From UBA11891 sp003533785 (GTDB taxonomy: Bacteria > Bacteroidota > Bacteroidia > Flavobacteriales > Flavobacteriaceae), in contig CATFEX010000022.1 of the NCBI GenBank assembly GCA_949511625.1, positions 62,001 through 126,000 on the forward strand: 64,000 nt of DNA. The letters are read 5' to 3'. The notes under the pieces were generated by a model, which was not told the origin of the DNA, ran no database searches, and saw nothing but the letters and a program-made list of their open reading frames with translations. The position numbers and the translations under genes were made by a program. Shown in pieces: positions 17,449-25,756 of this stretch. Numbering within the stretch: the first letter of the stretch is position 1; every line of letters starts with the position of its first letter.

Positions 17449-17808
17449 ATGATGCAGATGAAATATATAATCAGTTTGACCGTCAGCCTTTTGACCTGTA
17501 TGGTTGCACTAGGCCAAGACGTTCCTTCGAAAAATGAAATGACAGAGTTTACTGTCAATGGAAATTGTGAAATGTGTAAAAAGCGGATTGAAGCAGCAGC
17601 CTTGAATATTAAGGGTGTTAAAATGGTTCGTTGGGACATTCCAACGCGCGTTCTCAATGTAGTCTACAATGCAAAAAAACTCAACATAGAAAGCATCCAT
17701 CAAGCTGTAGCAGCTGTAGGGCACGATACCCCCATAGCAACGGCCCCAGACTCTGTATATGCTGCACTTCCATTGTGTTGTTTATATGAACGTAACGACT
17801 ATAATTAA
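17449..17808 (+). CDS. Secreted heavy-metal-associated (HMA) domain protein
   Basis: The 119-residue protein has a signal peptide ending near VALGQ. A ferredoxin-like HMA domain follows, with the metal-binding motif Cys-Glu-Met-Cys (residues 40-43). The C-terminus carries a Cys pair (LPLCCLY, residues 110-111). Three ATG codons (17449, 17452, 17458) are possible starts; all keep the signal peptide, and the first lies just after the receptor stop. It is probably a periplasmic metallochaperone, most likely for copper, cotranscribed with the receptor. The metal is inferred, not shown. Confidence 0.85.
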   Translation: MMQMKYIISLTVSLLTCMVALGQDVPSKNEMTEFTVNGNCEMCKKRIEAAALNIKGVKMVRWDIPTRVLNVVYNAKKLNIESIHQAVAAVGHDTPIATAPDSVYAALPLCCLYERNDYN

Positions 17809-17896
17809 TATTATGATAAATAGAGTAAATTGTTCACTGCCCTCTTTGTAGATAGTTTAAATTTAATTTACATTGGTGGTAAATAATATACATCTT

Positions 17897-18445
17897 ATGA
17901 AGCCCTTGATTAAAAAAATCCTACTGGTTCTTTTAGCTTTCGTCGTGATTAGCGCCTCCTATTCAATCTATGTCACATTTATCAACCCGAAAAGTCCAAA
18001 AGGAACGTCTGTATTCAAAAATGATAAATTGGATTTGAGTGTGACCTATTATCGCCCGTATAAGAAAGAACGTCTTATTTTTGGTAAAGATAGTGAAGGT
18101 GCGTTGGTGCCCTTTGAAACTTATTGGCGATTAGGGGCAAACTTTGCTACTGTTTTAGAGACAAAAACAGCCATTGCCTTTGCGGGTAAGTCCCTTCCTG
18201 CTGGAGCCTATCGAGTATACGCCATTCCTTATGCCGATCATTGGGTATTGGCATTGAATTCAGAAGCTGGTGCTTTTGGATACAGCCCTCCCGATTACGA
18301 CAATGATGTTCTACGAATTAGGGTGCCTGTGCAAAGACTAGAGTCCTCTTTGGAACAATTTACGATTGATTTTTTGGAACGCGATTCAAGTGTCATACTT
18401 CGTCTGCGCTGGGACACAACAGCAGTTGAAATTCAAATTGAATAG
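17897..18445 (+). CDS. DUF2911 family membrane-anchored protein
   Basis: A single N-terminal membrane segment (about residues 8-29) is followed by a beta-rich periplasmic domain. The domain has the DUF2911 hallmarks YYRPYKKERLIFG, YWRLGANFAT and LPAGAYRVYAIP. The family is common in Bacteroidota and has no assigned function. The start is the ATG at 17897; the frame upstream of it offers only a GTG. It is followed after two bases by the anchored amidohydrolase, so the two are probably cotranscribed and act at the same membrane face. Confidence 0.85.
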   Translation: MKPLIKKILLVLLAFVVISASYSIYVTFINPKSPKGTSVFKNDKLDLSVTYYRPYKKERLIFGKDSEGALVPFETYWRLGANFATVLETKTAIAFAGKSLPAGAYRVYAIPYADHWVLALNSEAGAFGYSPPDYDNDVLRIRVPVQRLESSLEQFTIDFLERDSSVILRLRWDTTAVEIQIE

Positions 18446-18447
18446 CA

Positions 18448-19581
18448 ATGTTGCAGTGGATCCATTGGAAAAACTTTTTCCGAGCGGTATTTATTCTCCT
18501 TTTATTTACGGGTCTTGCATACTGGGCTCTCGATTTGATTCAAACCAAAAATAATCGAATGGATATTGAGGATTATGAACCTCGATCAACCTTAGTGGTT
18601 CCAGAGACACTCCTCAATCGTGCCAAATTCCCTTTTATAGATGTCCACAACCATCAGTTTGACATGCCTGTGAAAGACCTCACTGCTTTGGTCACGGAGA
18701 TGGATCGACTTAATATGGCCTACATGGTTAATCTCAGTGGTTTTAGAGGATTCTATCTTGAACAGTCGCTCAAAAATATCCGTGAAAACGCACCCACTCG
18801 CTTCGGTTTATTTGTAAATATTGATTTTGAAGCCATCGATGATCCCGATTTTGCTGCTAAAAATGTCAAGTTGATTCAAGAAGCCGTAGCCGCAGGTGTG
18901 ATTGGGCTGAAAGTCTATAAATCGCTTGGCTTGACAGATAAAGACACACAAGGCAATCGTATCGCCGTAGATGATTCGCGCTTGGATCCTATTTGGAAAG
19001 CCTGTGGTGACAATGGCATTCCTGTTTTGATACATTCAGGGGAACCTGCCTCTTTTTGGGCACCCAAAGATCGCTTTAATGAACGTTGGTTGGAATTACG
19101 ACAAAAACCCAATCGCTATCGCGACCCAGCCACCAATCCTTCTTTTGAAGAAGTCCTAGCAGAACAGCATCGCGTATTTAAAAAGCATATAAACACTACC
19201 TTTATTAATGCCCACTTAGGATGGATGGGTGGTGATTTGAAACGTTTGAGCGCCCATTTAGACCAACATCCTAATGTGATGACAGAGATCGGGGCGGTTT
19301 TGGCCGAATTGGGTCGACAACCCCACACTGCTCGTCAGTTTTTGATTGACTACGGCAATCGGGTGTTGTTTGGTAAGGATAGTTATAATGAGACTGAATA
19401 CCACACTTATTTTAGAGTTTTGGAAACCGCCGATGAATACATCCCATACTATCGCAAGCGACATGCTCACTGGCACCTTTATGGTCTGAACCTTCCAGAC
19501 TCTATTCTTCGGAAACTGTACTATAAAAATGCCTTAACCCTCTTTCCTACTATTCCGAAAACACCTTTCCCTTCTGAATAA
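18448..19581 (+). CDS. Membrane-anchored amidohydrolase (amidohydrolase-2 type)
   Basis: A hydrophobic N-terminal segment (about residues 9-30) would anchor the enzyme with its barrel outside the cytoplasm. Metal-site motifs of the amidohydrolase superfamily are present: FIDVHNHQFD (HxH), GLKVYKSLG, LIHSGEP, FINAHLGWMG and LFGKDSYNE. The family includes TIM-barrel hydrolases and decarboxylases, and the substrate cannot be told from sequence. It lies between the DUF2911 gene (two-base gap) and a GNAT gene (two-base gap), which indicates one operon. The N-terminal anchor is unusual, since most relatives are soluble. Confidence 0.8.
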   Translation: MLQWIHWKNFFRAVFILLLFTGLAYWALDLIQTKNNRMDIEDYEPRSTLVVPETLLNRAKFPFIDVHNHQFDMPVKDLTALVTEMDRLNMAYMVNLSGFRGFYLEQSLKNIRENAPTRFGLFVNIDFEAIDDPDFAAKNVKLIQEAVAAGVIGLKVYKSLGLTDKDTQGNRIAVDDSRLDPIWKACGDNGIPVLIHSGEPASFWAPKDRFNERWLELRQKPNRYRDPATNPSFEEVLAEQHRVFKKHINTTFINAHLGWMGGDLKRLSAHLDQHPNVMTEIGAVLAELGRQPHTARQFLIDYGNRVLFGKDSYNETEYHTYFRVLETADEYIPYYRKRHAHWHLYGLNLPDSILRKLYYKNALTLFPTIPKTPFPSE

Positions 19582-19583
19582 TA

Positions 19584-20030
19584 ATGCGTCTGAAAAGAAC
19601 TGACAAAGACGATCCTGATTTTATCACTTTGGTGCATGAATTAAATACCTATTTGGAAATTGCAGACGGTGCGGATCACGAGTTTTACCATCAGTTTAAC
19701 GGGATTGATAATTTGGAAGCAGTCATCGTAGGCTACGACCAAACAATAGCTGTGGCCTGCGGTGCTTTCCGTATTAAAAAGATGGGCCAAGTAGAAATCA
19801 AGCGAATGTATACCCTTCCCTCCCGCCGTCAACAAGGCTGGGCTGGAAAAATTCTTTATGCCCTTGAAGACTGGGCCCGAGAATTAAAAAACCATAAAAG
19901 TGTCTTAGAAACGGGGGTCAATCAATCAGAAGCCATTCGTCTTTACCCCAAACTGGGTTATAAGCGAATCCCAAATTTTGAACCCTATGTAGGAGTCATA
20001 ACTAGCTATTGCTTCGGAAAAAAACTGTAA
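19584..20030 (+). CDS. GNAT family N-acetyltransferase
   Basis: The 148-residue protein has the GNAT core. Beta strands lead to EIKRMYTLPSRRQQGWAGKIL, which is the acetyl-CoA pyrophosphate loop (R/Q-x-x-G-x-A near residue 85). A C-terminal motif B follows (ETGVNQSEAIRLYPKLGYKR). The acceptor substrate is unknown. It starts two bases after the amidohydrolase and ends 20 bases before the YbjQ-like gene. It could act on a small molecule or an N-terminus; context does not decide. Confidence 0.82.
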   Translation: MRLKRTDKDDPDFITLVHELNTYLEIADGADHEFYHQFNGIDNLEAVIVGYDQTIAVACGAFRIKKMGQVEIKRMYTLPSRRQQGWAGKILYALEDWARELKNHKSVLETGVNQSEAIRLYPKLGYKRIPNFEPYVGVITSYCFGKKL

Positions 20031-20050
20031 TTTCACTTAAAATCTTAGTT

Positions 20051-20368
20051 ATGCTTCTGGTATCCACTCCCACCGTTCCAAACAAAACTATTGAAAGTGT
20101 ACATGGCATCGCCCGAGGAAGCACAGTGCGTGCCCGTAATGTGGGACAAGATATCTTTGCTGGATTAAAGAACATTATTGGCGGTGAGATATCGGAATAT
20201 ACCCAATTACAAGCTCAATCTCGTGAACAGGCACTCCAGCGAATGGAAGATGACGCAAGGGAAATGGGGGCCAATGCTGTAGTCAATGTCCGCTTGACTA
20301 CTTCCATGGTGATGCAAGGTTGTTCTGAGATTTTAGCCTATGGAACTGCAGTTACTCTCAAAGATTAA
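20051..20368 (+). CDS. YbjQ/UPF0145 family protein
   Basis: The 105-residue protein matches the UPF0145 (YbjQ) family, whose folded domain is often listed as heavy-metal-binding although this is little tested. Typical stretches are GQDIFAGLKNIIGGE, AREMGANAVVNVR and the terminal AYGTAVTL. I start it at the ATG at 20051; an upstream TTG would add residues that overlap the GNAT gene. It is followed after two bases by a tiny membrane ORF. It probably forms oligomeric rings like other family members. Confidence 0.8.
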   Translation: MLLVSTPTVPNKTIESVHGIARGSTVRARNVGQDIFAGLKNIIGGEISEYTQLQAQSREQALQRMEDDAREMGANAVVNVRLTTSMVMQGCSEILAYGTAVTLKD

Positions 20369-20370
20369 GT

Positions 20371-20469
20371 ATGATTATAGGCAGTGTCCTCTTTGTTTTA
20401 ATATTGATTGTGGGTTACAGACAATGGCAACAAACTCAGAGCGAAGACTTTGATAAACGGAATAATTGA
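20371..20469 (+). CDS. Putative 32-residue single-pass membrane peptide
   Basis: An ORF starts two bases after the YbjQ-like stop. It encodes a short hydrophobic segment (MIIGSVLFVLILIVGY), then a polar tail rich in Gln, Asp and Glu. The inside/outside charge pattern and tight spacing make it look like a real small membrane protein translated with the upstream gene. There is no homology support available here. It ends seven bases before the stop of the convergent E1 gene. Confidence 0.5.
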   Translation: MIIGSVLFVLILIVGYRQWQQTQSEDFDKRNN

Positions 20470-20476
20470 AGCATAC

Positions 20477-22450
20477 TCAATACTTCAATACCGCTTTCAT
20501 TTTACCCACCAAGCGTTGCTGTGGTAAATAAATCTCCTCTAAGCCAGCGGCAAAAGGTACTGGAGTGTCTAAAGCCCCCAAACGTGCAACAGGTGCATCC
20601 AAATACTCGAAACAGTGTTCAGCGATCTGTGCAGCAATTTCTCCCATATAGCCTCCAAATTGACTGTCTTCTTGCAATAAGAGTACTCGATTGGTCTTTC
20701 GAACGGAAGCAAAAACGGTTTCCTGATCCCACGGAACAAGACTATTGAGATCGATGACTTCAATTTGATTGGAGTTAAATTCTTCAGACGCTTCTAAGGC
20801 CCAATGGACTCCCAGTCCGTATGTGATAAGCGACAAAGCCTCCCCTTTTTGTCGACACAGTGCTTTGCCAAGTGGTTGCAAAATAGGTGCATCTGAGACA
20901 GGCCCTCTTGTCGTACGGTATAATTTTTTATGTTCAAAAAATAGTACAGGATTGGGGTCGGCAATAGCCGCTAACAATAAGGCTTTGGCATCCTCAGGAA
21001 ACGCAGGATAAACTACTTTGAGTCCTGGCACTGTAGTAAACCAAGCCTCATTGGATTGAGAATGGAAAGGACCAGCATTGACTCCTCCACCACAAGGCAT
21101 ACGTATGACTACATCGGCCGTTTGACCCCATCGATAGTAGGATTTGGCTAATAAATTGACTACAGCTGTAAAACCAGTAGAGACAAAATCGGCAAATTGC
21201 ATTTCCACAAGAGCTTTTTTTCCCGTCAGGGCATAACCATAGGCGCACGAAATCACAACTGATTCACAAAGAGGGGTGTTTCGCACCCGTTTTTGACCGT
21301 ATTTAGCTAACAAGCCGTCAGAGACCTTAAAGACACCCCCGTAGGCTCCTATATCCTGCCCCATAAATATCAAATCTGGGTTTTGAGCAAAAGCTTGATC
21401 CAAACCTAATTGCAGTGCATCAACAAAGCGTTTTTCAGTTTTATTGGAAATATTATTAAGTTGTTTATCAACACTTTGGTAGACACTACCTAATTCACTA
21501 CTTTCATTTGACTCAATCTCACTTTCAGCCTTGGCTTGATTCCATTCTTGTTGAATTTCCAGGTCGATGATCGACGTGATTTCTTCTTTTTTTGTTTCGG
21601 AAAGAATCGCTGATTTTAATAAATAATTTTCGTAATTCTTTACTGGGTCTTTGCTTTTCCATTTTTTTTGTAGGGATTTGGGTACATATGCAGTACCACT
21701 AGCTTCTTCGTGGCCGCGCTGTCGAAAGGTTTTAAACTCAATTAAAACCGGACGTGGGTTTTGTCGCATTTCGTTTGCGAGCTTATTTACGGTATGATAC
21801 ACCTCCAAGATGTTGTTACCATTCACCACATAGGATTCCATAGCATATCCCGCACCTCGTTCGGCCAAGTCTTTGACCGCATATTGTTCCTGAGAAGGTG
21901 TTGAGAGTCCATATCCGTTATTTTCAATACAAAATAGAACGGGTAGCTGCCACACGGAAGCCAGATTCAAGGCTTCGTGGAAATCGCCCTCGCTTGTCCC
22001 TCCTTCGCCAGAAAATACAGCACATAGTTTTGGTTCACCCATCTGTTTGTGAGAGAGCGCAAGACCACAGGCAACACCCAATTGAGGGCCTAAATGCGAA
22101 ATCATACCAACTATATGATGTGCTTGGGTACCAAAATGAAAACTACGATCTCGGCCTTGAGTAAAACCACTCCTCTTCCCTTGCCATTGCCCAAAAAGGC
22201 GGTGCAATGGAATGTCACGAGAGGTGAAGACACCTAAATTGCGATGCAGTGGTAAAATGTATTCGTCTTTCTCTAACGCTTCTGTGACCCCAACAGCAAT
22301 GGCTTCTTGTCCAATGCCTGAAAACCATTTACTGATTTGCCCCTGTCGGAGTAAGAGTAGCATTTTTTCTTCTATCCTTCTAGGGAGAAGCAAAGCGCGG
22401 TATAGGGCTAAGAGTTTTTTTTCAGTTATTTTTTTTTTGGCGAAGCGCAT
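20477..22450 (-). CDS. 2-oxoacid dehydrogenase E1, fused alpha and beta subunits (657 residues)
   Basis: E1 decarboxylates a 2-oxoacid on thiamine diphosphate and passes the acyl group to the lipoyl of E2. Residues 1 to about 330 are the alpha subunit: SGEGGTSEG begins at residue 147, and NNGYG (177-181) completes the ThDP/Mg motif. About 340-657 is the beta (transketolase-like) subunit (MGQDIGAYGGVFKVSDG, GPFHSQSNEAWF). The layout fits branched-chain 2-oxoacid E1. The fusion is typical of Bacteroidota. No E2 or E3 gene is adjacent. A near-consensus -7 box (TATATTAG) ends four bases before the ATG. Confidence 0.9.
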   Translation of the reverse strand: MRFAKKKITEKKLLALYRALLLPRRIEEKMLLLLRQGQISKWFSGIGQEAIAVGVTEALEKDEYILPLHRNLGVFTSRDIPLHRLFGQWQGKRSGFTQGRDRSFHFGTQAHHIVGMISHLGPQLGVACGLALSHKQMGEPKLCAVFSGEGGTSEGDFHEALNLASVWQLPVLFCIENNGYGLSTPSQEQYAVKDLAERGAGYAMESYVVNGNNILEVYHTVNKLANEMRQNPRPVLIEFKTFRQRGHEEASGTAYVPKSLQKKWKSKDPVKNYENYLLKSAILSETKKEEITSIIDLEIQQEWNQAKAESEIESNESSELGSVYQSVDKQLNNISNKTEKRFVDALQLGLDQAFAQNPDLIFMGQDIGAYGGVFKVSDGLLAKYGQKRVRNTPLCESVVISCAYGYALTGKKALVEMQFADFVSTGFTAVVNLLAKSYYRWGQTADVVIRMPCGGGVNAGPFHSQSNEAWFTTVPGLKVVYPAFPEDAKALLLAAIADPNPVLFFEHKKLYRTTRGPVSDAPILQPLGKALCRQKGEALSLITYGLGVHWALEASEEFNSNQIEVIDLNSLVPWDQETVFASVRKTNRVLLLQEDSQFGGYMGEIAAQIAEHCFEYLDAPVARLGALDTPVPFAAGLEEIYLPQQRLVGKMKAVLKY

Positions 22451-22507
22451 AAATCTAATATAGTAAAATGACGGCTGGAGTTTTGTATTTTTATAAGGTA
22501 AAAGAGT

Positions 22508-22852
22508 ATGGAAAATAAAAAACTAAATAGTTTTGAAGCCTTGCGCAAAATCCAATTTGACAATTTGGCTCCAGATCCTGTAAACTATCAGGAACCGGAA
22601 AAAAAACCAGAAAAGCAGTACTTAGAAGCCCATTTCAGCAATAAAGCACGTGCTGGTAAAACGGTCACTCTTATTAAAGGCTTTAAAGGCGATGGTGCTT
22701 TACTAAAGGCCTTAGCCAAAGAATTGAAAAAACATGTGGGAACGGGAGGTACGGTCAAAAACGGGGATATAATCATTCAGGGAAATTATCGCGATGCACT
22801 AATGGAAAAGCTAAGAGCGATGGGTCACGAGGTCAAGCGTGTGGGTGGCTGA
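22508..22852 (+). CDS. SUI1/eIF1-family translation factor (YciH type)
   Basis: The 114-residue protein has a disordered, Lys- and Pro-rich N-terminus. From about residue 40 it has the SUI1 fold: AGKTVTLIKGFKGD, LAKELKKHVGTGGTVKNG and IIQGNYRDALMEKL. Bacterial members such as YciH are thought to affect start-codon selection fidelity. That is of interest here because Shine-Dalgarno sites are weak and GTG/TTG starts are used. It is divergent from the E1 gene. Its stop directly abuts the stop of ung, with no base between. Confidence 0.9.
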   Translation: MENKKLNSFEALRKIQFDNLAPDPVNYQEPEKKPEKQYLEAHFSNKARAGKTVTLIKGFKGDGALLKALAKELKKHVGTGGTVKNGDIIIQGNYRDALMEKLRAMGHEVKRVGG

Positions 22853-23518
22853 TTACCATTCGATGGGAACATGACCTCTAGATAATAAGTAAGCATTACA
22901 TTGGCTAAAGTGACGATTTCCAAACCAAAAGCCTCGATTGGCACTCAAAGGAGAAGGATGACCACTACTTAAAATTAAGTGTTTCTGGGCGTCGATCAAT
23001 GGTATTTTTTTCTTGGCATAGCCGCCCCATAGTAAAAATACAAGTCCCTTTTTTTCCTCAGAAAGCTTTTGAATTACAGAGTCTGTAAACCTCTCCCAGC
23101 CTTTTCCCTGATGACTCCCTGCTTGATGAGCACGAACGGTGAGAATGGCATTTAACAAGAGGACTCCCTGTTGCGCCCAAGCTGTCAAATCTCCATTTTG
23201 AGGATAATTCTTTCCAATATCTGTTTCTAATTCTTTAAAAATATTAATCAAAGAAGGTGGATGGGGTATCCCATCAGGAACAGAAAAGCAGAGTCCATGG
23301 GCTTGTCCTGCTCCGTGATAGGGGTCTTGTCCCAACACAACTACCTGTACCTTTTCCCAAGGGCAAAGATCAAAAGCAGCAAAAATTTGTTTTCCAGGGG
23401 GATAACAAGCGTTGGAATTATAATCCTGCCGAACAAATTGAATGAGTGCATGAAATTCAGATGATTTAAAGATGTCATGAAATACTTTTTCCCAACTGGG
23501 ATGAATCCGTACAGGCAT
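22853..23518 (-). CDS. ung: Uracil-DNA glycosylase, family 1
   Basis: Ung removes uracil from DNA to start base-excision repair. The 221-residue protein has the catalytic water-activating motif GQDPYHG, with Asp and His in place. LCFSVPDG, the Asn-containing LLLNAILTVR and the leucine-loop motif GHPSPLS are also present. It is complete. The start is the ATG at 23518; I saw no strong -7 box on that strand. It is convergent with the SUI1 gene and divergent from mutS2. Confidence 0.97.
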   Translation of the reverse strand: MPVRIHPSWEKVFHDIFKSSEFHALIQFVRQDYNSNACYPPGKQIFAAFDLCPWEKVQVVVLGQDPYHGAGQAHGLCFSVPDGIPHPPSLINIFKELETDIGKNYPQNGDLTAWAQQGVLLLNAILTVRAHQAGSHQGKGWERFTDSVIQKLSEEKKGLVFLLWGGYAKKKIPLIDAQKHLILSSGHPSPLSANRGFWFGNRHFSQCNAYLLSRGHVPIEW

Positions 23519-23525
23519 ATTTCGT

Positions 23526-23533
23526 TATTTTTG
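23526..23533 (+). promoter_or_regulatory. -7 promoter box of mutS2
   Basis: TATTTTTG matches TAnnTTTG and lies 54 bases before the mutS2 ATG at 23588, in the ung-mutS2 divergent gap. No clear -33 element is visible. Confidence 0.45.
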
Positions 23534-23587
23534 CGAGGCTAAGGTATGAAATGAGCAATGAGATTGGAGTGACCTCCTAATGAAATA

Positions 23588-25756
23588 ATGACAAAGCAAA
23601 AGGCATACATCCCGAAAAAGACGCTGGAGGATCTAGAGTATCATGAGGTTCTTTCTCAAGTAGCGGTGTTTGCCATTACAGAATTGGGTGCCCAGGCTTG
23701 TCTGGCGACTCAACCCCTACCCGACAGTCCCGAATTGCATCAGCAATTACAGGCCGTATTTGAATTTCACGCTTCTTTCGAGAACGATAACCGTATTCCC
23801 AATCACGGTTTTGAAGACTTAAGCACCTCCATTAAGATGCTCCAAATTGAAAACAGTGTCTTGGAAATACAAGCTTTTAGAGCTATTGGAGCAAGCTCCG
23901 AGACGGTGAATACCCTATTAAATTTTTTTAAAAAATTCAAGGCCTATTATCCTACTCTTTTCGATTGGGGAAAAGAGATGGCTGTGAATAAGGAAATCAA
24001 AAAAGAAGTCGATCATGTAATTGATCGTTTTGGAGAGGTGCGCAACAATGCATCAGAAGACCTATCGCGAATTCGAAAGCAAATTCATCAACTAAAAGGT
24101 CGCATTGGGCAGAGCTTCAACAAAGCGCTCAGTCATTACACACAGCAAGATTATTTGGACGATATCCGAGAATCTGTATTGGATAACAAACGCGTTCTTG
24201 CCGTTAAGGCAATGTACCGGCGTAAGGTTAAAGGAACCATCATGGGTAGCTCCAAGACAGGAAGTATCGTCTTTATGGAACCTGAAACAACAGCGCAATT
24301 AACAAGGGAATTACAAAACCTCTTATATGAAGAGACAGAGGAAATTAAAAAAATACTCAGTCAACTTACCAATTACCTCCGCCCTCATACTGACTTGATA
24401 CGTCAATATCAAAACTATTTGCTTCAATTGGATGTAGTGTATGCCAAGGCCTGTTATGCACAAGACATTAACGGCATATTGCCCAAAATCACTGATACAC
24501 AAGAAATCGAATACGGGCAGGCCTATCATCCCTTGCTGTGGAAAACTCATCAAACAGAAAAAAAGAAAACCTATCCTCAAGACATCCAGTTGCATCCTGG
24601 CAAGCGAATCGTTGTGATATCCGGGCCCAATGCTGGGGGGAAGAGTATCACATTAAAAACAGTAGGACTCTTGCAGTTAATGCTGCAAAGTGGATTATTA
24701 ATTCCAGTCCATGAACGTAGTAGAGCTACTCTATTCAACACAATCCTCACAGATATTGGCGACAACCAGTCTATTGAAAACCACTTAAGTACTTACTCTT
24801 ATCGATTGAAGAACATGAAGGTTTTTCTTAAGAAATGTAATAACAAAACATTGTTTTTAATTGATGAATTTGGAACGGGTTCCGATCCCGAATTAGGGGG
24901 AGCACTCGCAGAAGTAATTTTAGAAGATTTTTATGAACGTCATGCCTTAGGATTAATCACCACCCACTATTCCAACTTAAAATTATTGGCCAATGAGCTT
25001 CCAGCCATGCAAAATGCCAATATGCAATTTGATAATAAAACCCTAGAGCCTATATTTAAACTAATCACTGGAGAAGCAGGGAGTTCGTTTACTTTTGAAG
25101 TGGCCCAAAAAAACGGTTTGCCCTACAGCCTAATCAATCGGGCTAAAAAGAAAATTGAACGAGGTAAGGTTCGTTTTGATGCTACAATTGCTAAACTGCA
25201 AAAAGAACGCAGTCAAATGGCTAAAACAGGGCAGTCTTTAAAGGAAAAGGAAAGCAAGGCACAAGTAGAATCAGAAAAGCTAGCGGCCCTGAATGAAAAA
25301 GTAAAATCCAAATTGACCAGCTATCAAGAGCTTTACGACCACAACCAACGCATGATTGTTCTTGGCAATCGTTTAAATAATTTAGCAGAACGTTATTTCA
25401 CCAATAATAAAAAGCGCCCGCTAATTGCAGAGCTGCTTCGATTGGTAGAAACAGAAAATTCCAAGCGAAAAAAGAAGTCCTCGGCCTTGGCAAAAAAAGA
25501 GAAATCAGAAAAAAAGAAAGTCGACCTGGAAGTGCAACAAAAAATGGTTGCAATACGAAAAGAGAAGAAAAAAAAGAAGTTGAGCCCTCCCCCTCAACCT
25601 AAAGTTAAAGTAGTTTTTAAAGTGGGTGATAAAGTTCGTATTATTGACAGCAAGTCTATTGGCACTTTGGACGTGATTGAAAAGAAAAAGGGTATTGTAA
25701 ATTACGGTCTTTTCACAACACAAGTCAATTTAGAGCAATTAGAACTCGCTCCATGA
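23588..25756 (+). CDS. mutS2: MutS2-type ATPase without Smr domain
   Basis: The 722-residue protein has MutS-family core/lever helices (about 1-320). The ATPase domain follows, with Walker A GPNAGGKS, the MutS signature ILTDIGDNQSIENHLSTYS, Walker B region LFLIDEFGTGSDPELGG and TTHYSNLK. A long basic coiled coil follows (about 530-665), rich in Lys and Glu. The C-terminus is a KOW/SH3-like domain (VGDKVRIIDSKSIGTLD), not the Smr nuclease found in Bacillus or Helicobacter MutS2. It may act in recombination control or ribosome rescue. It is followed by a four-base overlap with the DCC gene. Confidence 0.9.
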   Translation: MTKQKAYIPKKTLEDLEYHEVLSQVAVFAITELGAQACLATQPLPDSPELHQQLQAVFEFHASFENDNRIPNHGFEDLSTSIKMLQIENSVLEIQAFRAIGASSETVNTLLNFFKKFKAYYPTLFDWGKEMAVNKEIKKEVDHVIDRFGEVRNNASEDLSRIRKQIHQLKGRIGQSFNKALSHYTQQDYLDDIRESVLDNKRVLAVKAMYRRKVKGTIMGSSKTGSIVFMEPETTAQLTRELQNLLYEETEEIKKILSQLTNYLRPHTDLIRQYQNYLLQLDVVYAKACYAQDINGILPKITDTQEIEYGQAYHPLLWKTHQTEKKKTYPQDIQLHPGKRIVVISGPNAGGKSITLKTVGLLQLMLQSGLLIPVHERSRATLFNTILTDIGDNQSIENHLSTYSYRLKNMKVFLKKCNNKTLFLIDEFGTGSDPELGGALAEVILEDFYERHALGLITTHYSNLKLLANELPAMQNANMQFDNKTLEPIFKLITGEAGSSFTFEVAQKNGLPYSLINRAKKKIERGKVRFDATIAKLQKERSQMAKTGQSLKEKESKAQVESEKLAALNEKVKSKLTSYQELYDHNQRMIVLGNRLNNLAERYFTNNKKRPLIAELLRLVETENSKRKKKSSALAKKEKSEKKKVDLEVQQKMVAIRKEKKKKKLSPPPQPKVKVVFKVGDKVRIIDSKSIGTLDVIEKKKGIVNYGLFTTQVNLEQLELAP

